In this document: in pieces, positions 1 through 6,453 of the stretch | Layout: every line of letters begins with the position of its first letter | Position numbering within the stretch: the stretch's first letter is position 1 | Assembly: GCA_002304995.1 (NCBI GenBank) | Contig: DBPV01000064.1 | Location: forward strand, 1-8,548 | Source: Syntrophaceae bacterium UBA1411 | GTDB lineage: Bacteria; Desulfobacterota; Syntrophia; Syntrophales; Smithellaceae | Direction of reading: 5' to 3' | Length of the DNA: 8,548 bases | Notes under the pieces: generated by a model | Told to the model about the DNA's origin: nothing | What the model saw: only the letters and a program-made list of their open reading frames with translations | The model's database searches: none | Position numbers and translations under genes: made by a program

Positions 1-737
1 TGCAGATGGATTTAAAGGAGATCGGACAAACTGTGCGGGCAAAACGAGGACCCAAACTGCCCGTGGTGCTGTCGCCCGATGAAGTTCGGCAAGTGCTGGC
101 CCATTTGTCGGGAAGAAATCTTTTGCTGGTTCACGTTCTTTATGGAACCGGACTGCGGCTCATGGAGGCGGCCAGGCTGCGGGTGAGTGACGTTGATTTC
201 GGTTCAAACGCCATCTTTGTTCGCGGCGGCAAAGGTGATAAGGACCGGACGACCATCATGCCGGATGCCGTTAAGAACCCCCTGAAAGAGCATTTGAAAG
301 AAGTCAAAGAGATTCATGAGAAAGACCTGGCCAAGGGACATGGCGAGGTCTATTTGCCTGAAGGACTTGATAGAAAATACCCGAATGCGGGAAAAGAATG
401 GCGTTGGCAATATGTGTTCCCGGCCAACAATCTTTCCGTTGATCCCCGTTCCGGCAAGGTTCGTCGCCATCATATCGGTGCGGGTGCGATTCAAAACGCG
501 GTTGCAGATGCGGTTCGGGCCGCCAAAATTCCAAAGCATGCCACGGTGCACACACTGCGCCACAGTTTCGCGACGCATCTTTTAATGAACGGGGTGAATA
601 TCCGCGAAGTGCAGGAACTGCTGGGCCACAAGAATGTGGAAACGACGATGATCTATACGCATGTGCTGCGGGATATGTCGCACGCGCCGAAAAGCCCGCT
701 GGACACGCTGCTGGCCAAAGATTCCCCGCAAAAGTGA
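1..737 (+). CDS. intI: Integron integrase (IntI), tyrosine recombinase, 5'-truncated by window edge
   Basis: This is a site-specific tyrosine recombinase of the integron integrase family, which inserts and excises gene cassettes at attI and attC sites. Numbering from the Met encoded at position 6, all catalytic residues are visible: Arg51 in GTGLRLMEAARL, Lys76 in RGGKGDKDR, His182 and Arg185 in HTLRHSFATHLL, His208 in LLGHKN and the nucleophile Tyr217 in MIYTHV. Between about residues 105 and 155 lies the extra segment that sets IntI apart from XerC/D (EVYLPEGLDRKYPNA, then W-R-W-Q-Y-V-F-P). Full-length IntI is about 320-340 residues and has an N-terminal SAM-like DNA-binding domain. Only about 244 codons are seen here, and the frame is open to the left edge, so the Met at 6 is probably internal. 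In the usual arrangement attI and the cassettes lie beyond the 5' end, outside this window. The gene looks less GC-rich than the - strand operon. Confidence 0.93.
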   Translation, partial: QMDLKEIGQTVRAKRGPKLPVVLSPDEVRQVLAHLSGRNLLLVHVLYGTGLRLMEAARLRVSDVDFGSNAIFVRGGKGDKDRTTIMPDAVKNPLKEHLKEVKEIHEKDLAKGHGEVYLPEGLDRKYPNAGKEWRWQYVFPANNLSVDPRSGKVRRHHIGAGAIQNAVADAVRAAKIPKHATVHTLRHSFATHLLMNGVNIREVQELLGHKNVETTMIYTHVLRDMSHAPKSPLDTLLAKDSPQK

Positions 738-740
738 AAA

Positions 741-756
741 CGTTTTGACCAAAACG
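741..756. terminator. Small stem-loop after the intI stop codon, possible weak terminator
   Basis: A perfect 6-bp stem (CGTTTT, loop GACC, AAAACG) begins three bases after the intI stop codon. Read on the - strand it is followed by TTTT (740-737), so a weak terminator for leftward transcription is conceivable. On the + strand no T-run follows. The stem has only two G-C pairs, so the call is weak. Confidence 0.2.
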
Positions 757-797
757 AAGCGAAAGACGTCAAGAAACCGACTTACGCTCAGATCTTC

Positions 798-846
798 CAG
801 CGATCAGCTGTGAGCCATAAGCCATGAACTAAGAGCTGTCAGCTAT
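798..846. repeat. Degenerate tandem array of seven 7-bp units (N-A-G-C-Y-R-T)
   Basis: Reading in steps of seven bases gives CAGCGAT, CAGCTGT, GAGCCAT, AAGCCAT, GAACTAA, GAGCTGT, CAGCTAT, with no insertion between units. Six of the seven fit N-A-G-C-Y-R-T closely (the first has G at the fifth position), and the fourth base pair onward is degenerate in GAACTAA. The strict 7-base period and lack of a nearby gene suggest a dispersed short-repeat element. The function is unknown. Confidence 0.7.
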
Positions 847-933
847 ACGTTATCCACCTCCGTCACTTTGTGACACCCAGCCTTCCCAGTATGCACCGGG
901 CAAGTTGCCGGGCTAACGCCTCCGCCGGCGGCG

Positions 934-961
934 GACACCATCCACGATCCACCATCCACCA
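934..961. repeat. Tandem heptamer array (T-Y-C-A-C-N-A family), copy near intI
   Basis: Four successive 7-base units read GACACCA, TCCACGA, TCCACCA, TCCACCA. The same unit, in the same reading direction, makes up the array at 6514-6555, about 5.5 kb away inside the reductase operon. That shows this is a dispersed family and not a chance low-complexity stretch. It overlaps the last two bases of the GC-rich hairpin at 921-935 and ends exactly where the 12-bp inverted repeat begins at 962. Confidence 0.75.
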
Positions 962-1087
962 TCTGCCGTTGACCTTTGATGCCCGGCTCTATCTCTTTGT
1001 ATAGATTCCGATCATGTGAAGCGTGAAGCGATCGACGTCAGCCCGAAAATACGCACATCAAATCCGATAACGTAAGTCAACGGCAGA
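962..1087. repeat. 12-bp perfect inverted repeat bounding a 126-bp segment
   Basis: TCTGCCGTTGAC at 962-973 is the exact reverse complement of GTCAACGGCAGA at 1076-1087. Further in, TTTGATG (975-981) is matched by CATCAAA (1056-1062), so the symmetry extends imperfectly inward. The segment is in the size range of an integron attC site or a very small MITE. However, the arms do not fit the attC core consensus (RYYYAAC ... GTTRRRY), and I see no target-site duplication outside the arms. The centre also contains a direct repeat, GTGAAGC at 1016-1022 and 1023-1029. Identity is unresolved. Confidence 0.6.
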
Positions 1088-1213
1088 CCCCTTCGTGATC
1101 TTCCGGCAAAAACGATACACCCGTGAAATTATCGAATGTGTGTTTGTCGGGAGCAAATTCGACAAGGATATCTGCGTCGCTTGCCGGGGGCTTGCGATCT
1201 CCGGCTGACGGGA

Positions 1214-2110
1214 TCAGGCGCTGGGCGTGAAAATTTTGAGCGACGCGGCATGCAGGGCTTTGGCCAGGCTCACGCGGTCTTCTGCCCGGAGCGGCTCCGG
1301 GCCGAAGCGGGCCACCAGGTCGCAGTGGGGGAGGGCGAGCAGGCGGACCATTTGCGGAAGAAAGGAACGCCTGGGGCCCCAGAGTTCGAGCTCCGCGGGC
1401 GGGAACCGGCCTGATTCATCGCGCATTTGCGGGTCCGGTCCGAACATGACCGACTGCGAGGGCGGCCGGCAGCCTTCCGGCGTGCGCCAGTGGACGGTCA
1501 CGTAGTGCACCGGCATGCCGGTGACAATGGCCGCTTCCAGGAGGGCGGCGTGGTACCGGCGGATCATGTGTCCGGGCGTCACCGCGCCTTCGGGGGCAAT
1601 CCGCACGCTTTCTCCGCGCCGGAGAGTCGCGACCAGTTCCTCGACGACCATGGGGACGCTGGTGCGCTTGCGGTCGACGGTGATGGGATCGAGCCCCCGC
1701 ACCAGGAGGCCCGCGAAGGGAAAGGCCGCGCTTTCGGACATCATGACGATTCTCGCCGTCCGGAGAATGTTGTTGCAGAATATTTCAATCCAGGTGTGGT
1801 GATTGCCGACCAGGAAAAACGGATGGTCGGGAATCTTTCCCCTGACGAAAACGCGGATGCCGATCAGATAGCGCATGGTTTGCTGCCAGCGGATGGACAG
1901 TTTTTTCGCCCGGCTTTTTCTTTGCTCCGGCCGGCCGATGGTCGCGAGATGCAAGACGCGCATGGCCAGATAACAGATCAGTATCCACAAGGGGATGGCG
2001 ATGGCGCGCACGACAACGCGCAGGGGCTGGGGAAAGCTTTCGGCAAAAACCCTGACGGCGACGGGATATTCTTCCGGTTCATCCGGCTCGCGGAGGGCTG
2101 AATTTGGCAT
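1214..2110 (-). CDS. PlsC-like 1-acyl-glycerol-3-phosphate (lysophospholipid) acyltransferase
   Basis: A 298-residue protein of the PlsC/LPLAT family, membrane-bound enzymes that transfer an acyl chain to a lysophosphatidic acid or similar acceptor. A hydrophobic segment at about residues 36-56 (IAIPLWILICYLAMRVLHL) should anchor it. The catalytic block is NHHTWIE (103-109); the family motif is NHxSxxD (HX4D), so here the Asp is replaced by Glu109. The second block is ITVDRKRTS (143-151) and the third is IAPEGAVTPG (171-180), matching the FPEG motif. The substrate may differ from that of canonical PlsC. It starts 18 bp after the M20 gene stop, in the same reading frame, with no clear Shine-Dalgarno sequence, so translation may depend on coupling to the gene before it. 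It is the last gene of the - strand run and converges on intI. Confidence 0.85.
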   Translation of the reverse strand: MPNSALREPDEPEEYPVAVRVFAESFPQPLRVVVRAIAIPLWILICYLAMRVLHLATIGRPEQRKSRAKKLSIRWQQTMRYLIGIRVFVRGKIPDHPFFLVGNHHTWIEIFCNNILRTARIVMMSESAAFPFAGLLVRGLDPITVDRKRTSVPMVVEELVATLRRGESVRIAPEGAVTPGHMIRRYHAALLEAAIVTGMPVHYVTVHWRTPEGCRPPSQSVMFGPDPQMRDESGRFPPAELELWGPRRSFLPQMVRLLALPHCDLVARFGPEPLRAEDRVSLAKALHAASLKIFTPSA

Positions 2111-2128
2111 AAAGGCGACCGCGTCTTT

Positions 2129-3454
2129 CTACGCGCACAGCGTCCGGAGAATGTCCCGGACCATCTGCACGCCCAAAAAAAGGTTGTCGATGGAAATCCG
2201 TTCGTCGATGCCGTGAACGCGGCTGATGTCCGGCCGCTCCAGGATCATCGGCGTAAAGCCGTAGGCGGGATATCCGCGCTCGCGCCAGTAGCGCCCGTCG
2301 GTCGCCCCCGCCATCAAAAGCGGAAAAACACGGGCGCCGGGAGAAAACTTTTCCACGGCTTCCCGAACGGCCCGGTAAAACGGCGTGCCGGTCGGGGCGA
2401 CGCCCGAAGGCGGCGACTGGGAGAGAACCTCAATCCGGATGTTTTCATCGGCGACGCTCGCGGCCAGCCAGCGGTGAAATTCCTCCGCGTCCGTTTCGGG
2501 CAGCAGGCGGCAGTCGAGGTCGGCCCGGGCGCACTCCGGAATGACGTTGATCTGGTAGCCGGCCTGCACGATGTTGATGCTGACCGTGTCGCGCACGACG
2601 GCGTTGGTGAATTTGTCCGCGGCCAGTTTGCCGCCCGCCAGCCGAAGCGCAAGGGGATTGTCCAGGCGGCGCAAAAGCAGCGAGGCGGGAAACGGCATCG
2701 CCGGGGCCACTCCCGCGAACATTGCGGCTGAAGCCGGTCCGACCGTCAAAGGGCGCGGATGTTCGAGAAGCCTGGCGAGCGCGGCCGTGAGGCGGTTCAC
2801 GGCGCCGGCGGCATGCGGCATGGAGCCGTGCCCCGGCTCGCCCAGGGCGGTCAGCCGCACCCGGTAAATCTGCTTTTCCGCCACGGCGACGGCAAAGAGC
2901 GTGCCGCGGCCGATGACGTCCTTGAGCCCGCCGCTGCCTTCGTCCCAGACCCATTCCGGATCGATGGCCGAAAGGTGGTTTTCGATAAGCCAGCGCATGC
3001 CGTTTTCGCCGCCCGGCTCTTCGTCCGGCACGGCCGTGAAAACGATCGGCCGGCGGAACCGGACGCCTTCGCGGGCAAGGGTTTCCAGCGCAAGAAGAAA
3101 CATGACGCCCAGACCCTTCGTGTCCAGCGTGCCGCGTCCCCAGACAAAGCCGCCGGCGATTTCGCCGGAAAAGGGCGGGTGGGTCCACTGGGTTGCGTCG
3201 GCCGCAACCACGTCGATGTGATGATTGATCAGAAGGGGTTTCAGCGGCTCCGTTCCGGCGATGCGCGCGACCACGAGGCCGCGGTCGGCAACCGGTTCGT
3301 GCACCGCGATGTCGAAGGTGATTTCGCGGGCCGCGATCTGGTCGGCAAGCCACAGCGCGGCGTGCATTTCATTGCCGGGCGGATTGGTCGTGTCGAACTG
3401 CACATAGCGGCTCAATGTCTCGGCCGCATCGTTCATGATCTTTTGTCTGTCCAT
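2129..3454 (-). CDS. M20 family metallopeptidase / amidohydrolase (ArgE/DapE/CPS1-PM20D1-like)
   Basis: A 441-residue dizinc hydrolase of the M20 family, which cleaves peptide or N-acyl-amino-acid amide bonds. The metal-binding pattern is complete: H79-x-D81 in INHHIDVV, bridging D111 in WGRGTLDTKG, the catalytic and ligand pair E145/E146 in DEEPGG, D171 in WDEGSGG, and H414 in VHGIDE near the C-terminus. The dimerisation insert runs from about residue 195 to 315 (LGEPGHGSMPH onward). Length and the WGRG-D-T-K style place it nearer the yeast CPS1/PM20D1 and ArgE/DapE branch than the HipO-like M20D amidases, but the substrate cannot be assigned. There is no signal peptide, so it is cytoplasmic. 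It follows the MFS gene by 47 bp and precedes the acyltransferase. An alternative start at Met7 is possible; upstream of the chosen ATG a GAGGGCTGAAAG stretch gives a modest ribosome binding site. Confidence 0.88.
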   Translation of the reverse strand: MDRQKIMNDAAETLSRYVQFDTTNPPGNEMHAALWLADQIAAREITFDIAVHEPVADRGLVVARIAGTEPLKPLLINHHIDVVAADATQWTHPPFSGEIAGGFVWGRGTLDTKGLGVMFLLALETLAREGVRFRRPIVFTAVPDEEPGGENGMRWLIENHLSAIDPEWVWDEGSGGLKDVIGRGTLFAVAVAEKQIYRVRLTALGEPGHGSMPHAAGAVNRLTAALARLLEHPRPLTVGPASAAMFAGVAPAMPFPASLLLRRLDNPLALRLAGGKLAADKFTNAVVRDTVSINIVQAGYQINVIPECARADLDCRLLPETDAEEFHRWLAASVADENIRIEVLSQSPPSGVAPTGTPFYRAVREAVEKFSPGARVFPLLMAGATDGRYWRERGYPAYGFTPMILERPDISRVHGIDERISIDNLFLGVQMVRDILRTLCA

Positions 3455-3501
3455 CTTTCAGCCCTCGAATACCCCAGCGCCTGCAGCCTGACAGCCTCTT
3501 T

Positions 3502-4791
3502 TCATTCTTCTAAAATCGCTTCGTCGCGCACCTTCTGCAAGTCTTCAGGGTACGTCCGTGAAGCGACAAAAAAGAGGATGCCCGCGACAATGCCGCACAG
3601 GCCGCAGAGCATCACGGCCGTGCCCAGGCCCTCCGCGCCGCCGCCTAACTTGTCGGAGACAAAGCCGACGATATAAGGCCCCCAGGCGCCGCCCAGCATG
3701 TACTGCGCGAAAATGGCAAGCCCCATGGACAGCCCCTTGTGGGCCACCGGCACAACGTCCTGGGAAATGGCGGCGATGGCCGGCATGGCCATGGCCGCGG
3801 CAATGCCGTACACGCAGGCCAGAACGATTCCCAGCGGAGTGAAGCGGGTCAGGATCACGATGATCAGGAGAATGCCGCCGGCGATGTAGGCGACGACCGG
3901 CACGTACATCCGGCCGCGCGGATTTTTCCGCTGCCAGACGTCGGAAAGATATCCGCCCAGGGGCGCGCCGAGAATCGCCATGAGGCCGATGCCGCCGGTG
4001 ATGAGGCCGGCCGTGGCTTCGTTGATGTTCATCATCCGCATCATCAGGCTGGGAAGCCAGACCAGGACCGACGAGGTCATGAAAACGGCAATGCCCAGGC
4101 CCACGTAGTACCAGCGCATCGTGGGGAGCTTCAGCACGTCGGCCAGCGCCGTGAAAAAGCCCTTCAGGCCGCCCGCCGTGTCAGGCAGAGCGGCGGTTTT
4201 GTAGTCTTTCATGAAGAAGGCCAGAATTCCGAGAAGAACGCCGGGGATCGCGAAAAAAAGAAACGGCGTCCGCCAGCCCATTCTGGCCGAGAGGATGCCG
4301 CCCGCAATGACGCCCGCCGCGGCCCCCAGCGGAATGGCGACGTTGAAAATCCCCATGGCCCAACCGCGTTTTTCCCTGGGGTAGGACGCGGCGATGAGCG
4401 CCGTGCCGCCGGGCACGAAGCCCGCCTCTCCCAGGCCCACGAAAAAGCGGGGAATCAAAACGGCGGTGAAGTTCCTGGCCAGCCCGGTGGCGAAGGTGGC
4501 GGCGCTCCAGAGGACGGCCATGAGACCGATGGCCTTGCGCCGGCTCCAGCGGTCCACCAGGTAGGCGATGGGGAAGGAAAAAAAGGCCATGCCGAAGATG
4601 AGCACCGTGGAGGCGAGCCCGCACTGGGCGTCCGAAAGCCCCAGATCGATTTTCATCGGCTGGAGAATGACGGAGAAGACCTGCCGGTCCATGTAGTTGA
4701 TGATGTACAAAAGCGTGCAGACGATCAGCACGTAATGCGCTCGCCATCCGCCGGTCGAATACTGCTGCGGGGCATTGCGGTTGTCGTTCAT
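3502..4791 (-). CDS. MFS transporter, 12 transmembrane segments (spinster/anion-cation-symporter-like)
   Basis: A 429-residue major facilitator superfamily permease. The N-terminal helix carries INYMDRQVFSVI (31-42), typical of the spinster-like and ACS-type branches. The loop between helices 2 and 3 has the MFS motif DRWSRRKAIG (80-89), repeated in weaker form in the second half as SDVWQRKNPRGR (283-294). The sequence alternates hydrophobic stretches consistent with twelve helices and a cytoplasmic middle loop near residues 195-225. It lies 19 bp after the second activase and 47 bp before the M20 hydrolase, so it is probably co-transcribed. Its position suggests uptake of an organic acid, perhaps the aromatic acid or conjugate used by the upstream reductase, but this is inference from context. 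The start has GTGAGGCAACC just upstream. Confidence 0.88.
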   Translation of the reverse strand: MNDNRNAPQQYSTGGWRAHYVLIVCTLLYIINYMDRQVFSVILQPMKIDLGLSDAQCGLASTVLIFGMAFFSFPIAYLVDRWSRRKAIGLMAVLWSAATFATGLARNFTAVLIPRFFVGLGEAGFVPGGTALIAASYPREKRGWAMGIFNVAIPLGAAAGVIAGGILSARMGWRTPFLFFAIPGVLLGILAFFMKDYKTAALPDTAGGLKGFFTALADVLKLPTMRWYYVGLGIAVFMTSSVLVWLPSLMMRMMNINEATAGLITGGIGLMAILGAPLGGYLSDVWQRKNPRGRMYVPVVAYIAGGILLIIVILTRFTPLGIVLACVYGIAAAMAMPAIAAISQDVVPVAHKGLSMGLAIFAQYMLGGAWGPYIVGFVSDKLGGGAEGLGTAVMLCGLCGIVAGILFFVASRTYPEDLQKVRDEAILEE

Positions 4792-4810
4792 GGTTGCCTC
4801 ACGATACCGT

Positions 4811-5596
4811 TCAGGAATGATTTTCCCGGGCCAGGCAGGCGGCGCCGAAGGCGGCCGACAGCCGGGGATGGTCCGGGACCAGAATCTCCGTCTTTAACGC
4901 TTCGCCCACGGCCAGCGCAAGCCCCGAGTCCTCGCCGCCGCCGCCGGTGAGCACGACGTCGGGCGTCAGTTTCAGGCGCTTGACCAGCATGGCGACCTTG
5001 GCGGCCATGGCCCGGTGGACGCCGGCGAGAATATCCGCCGGTCTGGCGCCTTCCGCGATGCGGGAGATGGTTTCGGATTCGGCAAAGACGGCGCAGTTGG
5101 TGGAAAACTCCACCGGCTTTTCCGACTGGAGGGAAAGCGGGCCGATTTCATCGAGCGGCACGCTGAGAATCCGCGCAATCACCTGCAAAAAGCGCCCGGA
5201 ACCGGTCGCGCATTTTTCGCTCATGAGAAAATCCGCGATCCGCCCTTCCGGCGTGATCTTCGCCACCTTGGTGAACTGACCGCCGATGTCGATGATTGTC
5301 CGCGCCGACGGGAACAGCAGCGAGCAGCCCCTGGCCTGGCAGGAAATATCCGAAACCTGGCGGCCGGCAAAGGGCGCGCCGGCCGCGCCGAGGCCCGTAA
5401 TGACGAGTCCGGACAGACGGTCGAAGGAAAGACCGGCCTGCGTCAGCGCGTTGTCCATGACTTTCTGCGCGACGGTCTTGTAATTGCCGCCCGACGGAAT
5501 GAGGCCCGACGCAACGAGGCCCCGTTCGTCCACGATGACGGCTTTGATGGAAACCGATCCCATGTCGAGACCGGCGTAGTATTTTGGATCGCTCAT
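4811..5596 (-). CDS. Acyl-CoA reductase/dehydratase activase, BcrD/BzdQ-like ATPase subunit
   Basis: A 261-residue ASKHA-fold ATPase of the HgdC/BcrA/BcrD activator family, which uses ATP hydrolysis to push a low-potential electron from its [4Fe-4S] cluster into the catalytic subunits. The N-terminal phosphate loop is GLDMGSVSIKAVIVD (9-23). Cluster ligands are Cys129 in SEKCATGSGRFLQVIARIL and Cys168 in STNCAVFAE. The adenosine motif VVLTGGGGEDSG is at 214-225. The second phosphate motif reads IDIGGQFTK (102-110), where most activases have GGQDSK or GGQDTK. That departure, and the CATGSGRFLQ-IAR pattern, resemble the BcrD-type partner of class I benzoyl-CoA reductase. It starts 14 bp after the other activase. 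The upstream ribosome binding site (ACGGGTAATTT) is weak, which suits translational coupling. Confidence 0.88.
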   Translation of the reverse strand: MSDPKYYAGLDMGSVSIKAVIVDERGLVASGLIPSGGNYKTVAQKVMDNALTQAGLSFDRLSGLVITGLGAAGAPFAGRQVSDISCQARGCSLLFPSARTIIDIGGQFTKVAKITPEGRIADFLMSEKCATGSGRFLQVIARILSVPLDEIGPLSLQSEKPVEFSTNCAVFAESETISRIAEGARPADILAGVHRAMAAKVAMLVKRLKLTPDVVLTGGGGEDSGLALAVGEALKTEILVPDHPRLSAAFGAACLARENHS

Positions 5597-5610
5597 AAAT
5601 TACCCGTACG

Positions 5611-6441
5611 CTAGGAGAAGAAGGTGACCCCTTCTTTTTTTCGTTCTTTGGCCGGACGAATGCCCCGGTCGTAAAAGTCCTTGCCGACGAGCGCCGCTCC
5701 CAGGGCGCCGGTGATGAACGGTTCGGGCGGCGTGAAGACGGGAAAGCCGACCTTGCCTTCGATGGCCTTGACCAGTCCCTTGTTCTTGGCGCCGCCGCCG
5801 GTGACGACGACGTCCTTTTCAATGCCCAGGTGGCGCGTCATGTTGACGACGCGGGAGGCGATGGCCTCGTGAAGCCCCGCCACGATTTCCGCCACGCCCG
5901 CGCCTTCGGCCAGGCGCGAAGTCACCTCATGCTCGGCGAACACCGTGCACATGTTGGAAATCTGGACGAAGCCGTCGGCCGAGAGCGCCAGGTCGCCCAT
6001 GTCCGTCAGGTTGATGCCCAGCGTCTCCGAAATGACTTCCAGAAAGCGGCCGGTTCCGGCGGCGCACTTGTCGTTCATGACGAAATTGGCGACTTTGCCG
6101 TCGGCGTCGAGCTTGATGCCTTTTGAATCCTGGCCGCCGATGTCGATGATCGTCCGCGCCGCGGGAAAGAGAAAACGGATGCCGCGCGCGTGGCAGGTGA
6201 TTTCCGTGATCTGCTTATCGGCAAACGGCACGTTGATGCGGCCGTAGCCGGTCGCGACGACAAAGGAAAGCGCGTCGAAAGAAAGCCCCGCCTTTTTGAT
6301 CGTCTCGTCCATGACCTTGAGCGCCAGATGGCGGTGTTCCGCGCCCGTAGGCCCGATGTGCGAGGCCAGTATTTTTTCCTCTTCGTCCAGGACGACCACT
6401 TTCGTCATCGTGGACCCGATATCAATTCCGGCAAACGGCAT
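5611..6441 (-). CDS. Acyl-CoA reductase/dehydratase activase, BcrA/BzdP/HgdC-like ATPase subunit
   Basis: A 276-residue activator ATPase with all canonical motifs: phosphate 1 GIDIGSTMTKVVVLD (5-19), IIDIGGQDSKGIKLD (98-112), cluster ligands Cys126 in NDKCAAGTGRFLE and Cys165 in NMCTVFAEHE, and the adenosine motif VVVTGGGAKNKG (211-222). Two activases would share one [4Fe-4S] cluster at the subunit interface, each giving two cysteines. With the neighbouring second activase this would form the heterodimeric electron-activating half of a class I benzoyl-CoA reductase-like enzyme. I chose the ATG at 6441 because AGAAGGGG lies 4 bases upstream. A GTG start at 6507 is also in frame but would add 22 residues encoded by heptamer repeats. 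The gene is preceded by an unusual 111-bp gap, filled by an inverted repeat array. Confidence 0.92.
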   Translation of the reverse strand: MPFAGIDIGSTMTKVVVLDEEEKILASHIGPTGAEHRHLALKVMDETIKKAGLSFDALSFVVATGYGRINVPFADKQITEITCHARGIRFLFPAARTIIDIGGQDSKGIKLDADGKVANFVMNDKCAAGTGRFLEVISETLGINLTDMGDLALSADGFVQISNMCTVFAEHEVTSRLAEGAGVAEIVAGLHEAIASRVVNMTRHLGIEKDVVVTGGGAKNKGLVKAIEGKVGFPVFTPPEPFITGALGAALVGKDFYDRGIRPAKERKKEGVTFFS

Positions 6442-6445
6442 AATT

Positions 6446-6453
6446 CCCCTTCT
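6446..6453 (-). promoter_or_regulatory. Ribosome binding site fixing the start of the first activase
   Basis: On the - strand AGAAGGGG sits four bases (AATT) before the ATG at 6441-6439. This strong match supports that ATG over the in-frame GTG at 6507. It lies directly beside, and not inside, the predicted hairpin of the heptamer arrays, so the site should stay accessible when the hairpin forms. Confidence 0.7.

Larger units (their letters stand above)
738..1213. other. Gene-free region between convergent intI and plsC-like genes, rich in short repeats
   Basis: I see no convincing gene in this 476-bp stretch. The best small + strand frame (from the ATG at 891, about 37 codons) has no ribosome binding site and runs through repeats. 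The region holds a small A/T-rich stem-loop just after the intI stop (741-756), a 7-bp tandem array (798-846), a GTCAC/GTGAC stem (862-874), the interrupted palindrome GGCAA-g-TTGCC (899-909), the GC-rich stem-loop TCCGCC-GGC-GGCGGA (921-935), a second heptamer array (934-961) and a long-spaced 12-bp inverted repeat (962-1087). Positions 1088-1213 show nothing I can interpret. Both flanking genes are transcribed into this region, so it should contain their terminators, but no hairpin followed by a strong T-tract stands out. Confidence 0.75.

Noticed and set aside
921..935. Rho-independent terminator at the GC-rich stem-loop TCCGCC-GGC-GGCGGA
   Set aside because: No T-tract follows on either strand.
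798..961. CRISPR array
   Set aside because: Units are 7 bp and contiguous, with no 23-40 bp repeats or unique spacers.
914..975. Possible attC site from GGCTAAC (912-918 region) to GTTGACC (969-975)
   Set aside because: Length is attC-like, but both boxes deviate from RYYYAAC and GTTRRRY, and the inner parts show no L-box symmetry.
891..1004. Small + strand gene of about 37 codons
   Set aside because: No ribosome binding site, and most of the frame is the repeat array and inverted-repeat arm.
962..1087. MITE or insertion sequence remnant bounded by 12-bp terminal repeats
   Set aside because: No target-site duplication is visible outside the arms and no transposase fragment lies inside; kept only as an unexplained inverted repeat.
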